Below are positions 61,364 through 64,000 of a DNA stretch of 64,000 nt, piece after piece (within the stretch, counting starts at the first letter, position 1; every line of letters starts with the position of its first letter). The stretch is taken from assembly GCF_016117655.1 (NCBI RefSeq), contig NZ_CP064936.1, positions 1,984,001 through 2,048,000 of the forward strand. The letters are read 5' to 3'. Made by a program: the position numbers and the translations under genes. Under the pieces are notes generated by a model. The model ran no database searches and was not told the DNA's origin. It was given only the letters and a program-made list of their open reading frames with translations. Source of the stretch: Treponema peruense. GTDB lineage: Bacteria; Spirochaetota; Spirochaetia; Treponematales; Treponemataceae.

Positions 61364-62001
61364 ACTATTTTTTTAAGATTATACAAAAAGAAATCAAAGA
61401 ACAGTTTTTTTCAAAAAAAAGCCTGTTTTTTCTTTTTGCATGTTTTTTGATTATCACATATGTTTCTGTAAAATATACTGTTCCGGTAAAAAGCAAACTG
61501 GATTTATATTCTGTTTTTGCCTTAACTGCTAGCCAGAGCATATCAGGAGTAATGCTGAAGTTTTCTTTGTTTTCTGACAAACGGAATCAAATTGTTGAGT
61601 CTGTGAAAATTGCAAATAAAACAAGTGTATTTTTTCTTGCCAAAACTGTTACTTATCTGGCAATATCGTTAATTGTTTGTGTATTTTACTATCTTATCTT
61701 AATGACTTGCCGTGTAGAATTTCACTTGTATTTTTTCAAAATAATCTGTCTGGTTTTTCTTAACCTGACTGGAATTAACATGACATCAATTATTCTAATT
61801 CTTATTGGTGATGAAAAAACGGCAGGATATTTTGGTGGTTTGGGTTTTGTTTTCCCCGTATTGATTTTAATTGTCTTTTCAATTCTTTTTGAAAACCCAT
61901 TTAATCCTTTTGTGAATATAATTTGTTTTATGACAGCATTAATCACTTTGATTGCAGCTAACGCTCTATACAAAAAAAGCAATTATTATATGGAAATTTA
62001 G
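61360..62001 (+). CDS. Membrane protein, ABC-2 permease-like (second)
   Basis: A 213-residue protein with the same layout as the first: a charged start (KIIQKEIKEQFFSKK), then about six TM helices (SLFFLFACFLIITYVSV, LAISLIVCVFYYLIL, GLGFVFPVLILIVFSILF and others). The start at 61360 forms an ATGA overlap with the preceding stop; 61339 is an alternative. The two probably form a heterodimeric transport channel. Confidence 0.7.
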   Translation: MNYFFKIIQKEIKEQFFSKKSLFFLFACFLIITYVSVKYTVPVKSKLDLYSVFALTASQSISGVMLKFSLFSDKRNQIVESVKIANKTSVFFLAKTVTYLAISLIVCVFYYLILMTCRVEFHLYFFKIICLVFLNLTGINMTSIILILIGDEKTAGYFGGLGFVFPVLILIVFSILFENPFNPFVNIICFMTALITLIAANALYKKSNYYMEI

Positions 62002-62002
62002 A

Positions 62003-63265
62003 ATGTTATACTTTAATAAAAATATTAAAACTATAGTCAGACAACCTCAAAATTCTTATTTGAAAATCTTTGACCCAAAAATTAATTATGAATATTCACA
62101 AGGAATTAATGAAACCGGTCTTTCAATTTTAGAGTTATTAGCCAAAGAAAATAATCCGAATTCAATTATTGAAAAACTTTCAAACAAATATCATGAAGAT
62201 AAATACAGTGTTGAACAAAAAGTAAATAAATTTATAATACTGTTAAAAAAAACATGTTTTTTGAATGAAAACGTCAGATATTTTCCACAAGTTATTGGCA
62301 CAACAAAATATTTCACACCGGATTATATTACTCTTGAATTAACAAAGAAATGTTTGCTTAATTGTTCTCATTGTTACTTAGACAAAACAGAGAAAATTGA
62401 AATTTCTGAAAAAAAAATTCATAAAATTCTTGATGACCTGATTAGTATTAAAGTAAGTACTATTCAACTAACAGGGGGTGAACCAATGCTTTACCCTCAA
62501 ATTGAATATGTTATAGATACCTTGGTAAATAACGGAATAAAAGTATTAATAACAACAAGTGGTTTTTATCCGCCCGAAAAAGAAGATTATATATTAGGAC
62601 TGATTTCAAAGATTCAAAAAAATCATGGATTTGTACAAGTAAGTTTGGATGGATTAAAAGACACTCACAATTCTATCAGAAAAAATAGAAGTTGTTTTGA
62701 ACGAACTATAAACGTAATTCAAAAATTAGTCAAAATGAATATTGAAGTACATACGGCTATGTGTGTACAAAAAATTAACTTTAGTGAAGTGGAAGCTGTT
62801 ACTGCCTTAGTACAGACACTGGGAGTGAAACTTCATAGAATATCAAACATAATAGAAGAAGGAAATGCAACAAAAGAAATTTTAGTTAATACCGAAGAGT
62901 TAATTAAAGTTATAAATCACTTTTCTCAGCAATATTCTACAAAAAAATTTGTAGTATCAAATTCTGAATACAGCAGTAAAATTATATCTAACAGAAAGTC
63001 CCCAAATTGTGGGTGTGGAACACTTATGTTAACAATTTCTTCAAATTTAGATGTTTATCCATGCACATTAAACAGAACCTCAATGTTTAATTTAAATAAG
63101 ATTAAATTAATTGAGGGGTTAACAAAATATGGTAAAAAATTCTATAACATAAAGGCTCCTTCTAGAGATGATTGTAATAATTGCAGATATTTACACGAAT
63201 GTCTAGGTTGCCTTACTCAGGGTATTTTACATAGTAAAATGAAGGAATGTGTATGGCAAAAATAA
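62003..63265 (+). CDS. Radical SAM/SPASM peptide maturase with PqqD-like domain
   Basis: A 420-residue enzyme. Residues about 12-95 form a PqqD-like recognition element (KIFDPKINYEYSQGINETGL, IIEKLSNKYHEDKYSVEQ) that would bind a leader peptide. The radical SAM core has C117, C121 and C124 in KKCLLNCSHCYLD and the SAM-binding TGGEPML. The C-terminal SPASM domain has C336, C338, C354, C391, C394, C400, C403 and C416, enough for two auxiliary 4Fe-4S clusters. Such enzymes make thioether, C-C or other crosslinks in RiPPs. It starts one base after the second permease gene; the SD is weak. Confidence 0.88.
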   Translation: MLYFNKNIKTIVRQPQNSYLKIFDPKINYEYSQGINETGLSILELLAKENNPNSIIEKLSNKYHEDKYSVEQKVNKFIILLKKTCFLNENVRYFPQVIGTTKYFTPDYITLELTKKCLLNCSHCYLDKTEKIEISEKKIHKILDDLISIKVSTIQLTGGEPMLYPQIEYVIDTLVNNGIKVLITTSGFYPPEKEDYILGLISKIQKNHGFVQVSLDGLKDTHNSIRKNRSCFERTINVIQKLVKMNIEVHTAMCVQKINFSEVEAVTALVQTLGVKLHRISNIIEEGNATKEILVNTEELIKVINHFSQQYSTKKFVVSNSEYSSKIISNRKSPNCGCGTLMLTISSNLDVYPCTLNRTSMFNLNKIKLIEGLTKYGKKFYNIKAPSRDDCNNCRYLHECLGCLTQGILHSKMKECVWQK

Positions 63266-64000
63266 AGGAACAAATAAAGAATAATATCTCTTTGATAATT
63301 TCAAATAACAGAAATTCTATTAATATAAAAACAACTAGTTTTGTTCGTTGTAAAAATAGAATATATTCTCAACAAGTAGAAAATCCTAAATTGAAGTTAA
63401 ACAAAAATAGTTATAAAGATTCTTTCATCATAAGTAATTATATTGGCAAAGTTGAACAAAAGAAAAGGGGGAACTTACAGTTTATCTATTCTAAATCTTC
63501 TGAAAGAGTTATTTTTGATAATAACTTGGAAGATACACGCCAACAAGAATATCTTGAAGCTTCAATGCAGATAGACAATAGAATTAAAACTAAACAATTT
63601 TTTGGAAAGAACATAATTGATTTTTTTGAAGCAATTTATAAAAATGAATACATTGACCTTTTTAAAAAAGAAACTATCAAACAGAACGAATTAAAAAGTT
63701 TTACTGAAAAAGTTAATTATTTATTACTAAAAGGATCCTCTACAGCTTATATATTTCACGAATTGATTGGACATATGCTTGAAGAAGATATTTATTCTGG
63801 AGATAGTATTTTAAGGCATATTTCATTTCCTGAAAATATTATTGTTGAAAATATATCAGAACCATTTTCTCAATTCTTGGGACTAGGAAGTTTGGATGAT
63901 CGTGGAGACATAATAAAAAATGAGGTTCTTATCAAGGAGAATGAAATAATTTCCGAAATTGGAAAAGGAAATTACAGACAAGAAGATTTTTTTAAGGAAC
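63253..64000 (+). CDS. TldD/PmbA-type metalloprotease, partial
   Basis: The first 249 codons of a gene that runs off the window. The zinc-site HExxxH is at residues 169-174 in FHELIGHMLEED, which matches the HEAxGHxLEGD of TldD. TldD/TldE complexes cut unfolded peptides, including RiPP leaders such as that of microcin B17. It overlaps the maturase gene by 13 nt. The region before residue 100 is divergent. A TldE-like partner and an ATPase are expected downstream, but cannot be seen. Confidence 0.82.
   Translation, partial: MAKIKEQIKNNISLIISNNRNSINIKTTSFVRCKNRIYSQQVENPKLKLNKNSYKDSFIISNYIGKVEQKKRGNLQFIYSKSSERVIFDNNLEDTRQQEYLEASMQIDNRIKTKQFFGKNIIDFFEAIYKNEYIDLFKKETIKQNELKSFTEKVNYLLLKGSSTAYIFHELIGHMLEEDIYSGDSILRHISFPENIIVENISEPFSQFLGLGSLDDRGDIIKNEVLIKENEIISEIGKGNYRQEDFFKE

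Noticed and set aside
1-64000. tRNA or rRNA genes, insertion sequences or prophage
   Set aside because: No tRNA cloverleaf with TTC loop, no rRNA-like sequence, no transposase, integrase or phage structural gene was seen on reading both strands, though a covariance search was not possible.

Overview
The window reads as chromosomal DNA of a gut- or oral-type treponeme (Spirochaetota). Supporting signs are the gene set (anaerobic pyruvate formate-lyase, family II pyrophosphatase with CBS/DRTGG domains, PilZ and GGDEF proteins, a very large Ig-repeat lipoprotein, a small outer-membrane barrel, an RND pump followed by a PG0541-type protein) and the moderately AT-rich base composition. The genus is an inference; no rRNA or tRNA gene was seen.

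Layout. 1-5 kb is an accessory zone: a glycosyltransferase, a VapBC-like toxin-antitoxin pair, a frameshifted polysaccharide pyruvyl transferase, an unrecognised Cys-rich gene broken by an in-frame TGA, small DNA-binding proteins, and a toxin-first TA module with a clear promoter and operator. 5-11 kb holds cysK with tandem operators, pflB-pflA, a porin-like barrel and rnhA. 11-17 kb is a four-gene RND efflux operon. 17-30 kb is housekeeping: prfA-prmC, a Rel protein whose hydrolase site is changed, a U32 protein, an alpha/beta hydrolase, metA, a PilZ/RlmM-like pair, and fabD-fabG-fabF-fabZ with an operator and a structured leader. 30-37 kb carries a LacI-sensor/GGDEF protein, a DUF362 ferredoxin-like protein, tsaD, a YibQ-like deacetylase, a sigma-70-family factor behind a near-perfect sigma-54 promoter, and a TrmH/SpoU methyltransferase. 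37.8-49.1 kb is a single 3757-residue lipoprotein built of Ig-like modules arranged in a roughly 575-residue super-repeat. 49-60 kb holds a decayed TA module, asnS, a PilZ protein, a YihY-cNMP fusion, pyrG, a long guaA, a family II pyrophosphatase and galK.

The most notable system is at the right edge (60.4-64 kb). It is an AT-rich island with a short Cys-containing peptide gene behind a strong promoter and two exact 15-bp direct repeats, two membrane proteins that look like ABC-2 permeases, a radical SAM/SPASM enzyme with an N-terminal PqqD-like domain, and the start of a TldD/PmbA-type metalloprotease. This is the layout of a ribosomally made, post-translationally modified peptide (RiPP) cluster whose class I do not recognise. 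The window ends inside it.

Two regulatory themes cross the window. First, at least ten genes have a -10 box only 6-9 bp before the ATG and no Shine-Dalgarno sequence, most with a -35 box at exactly 17 bp, which predicts leaderless or nearly leaderless mRNAs. Both toxin-first TA modules share this: leaderless toxin, strong SD on the antitoxin. Second, the RpoN-to-sigma-70-type-factor arrangement resembles the Borrelia RpoN-RpoS cascade.
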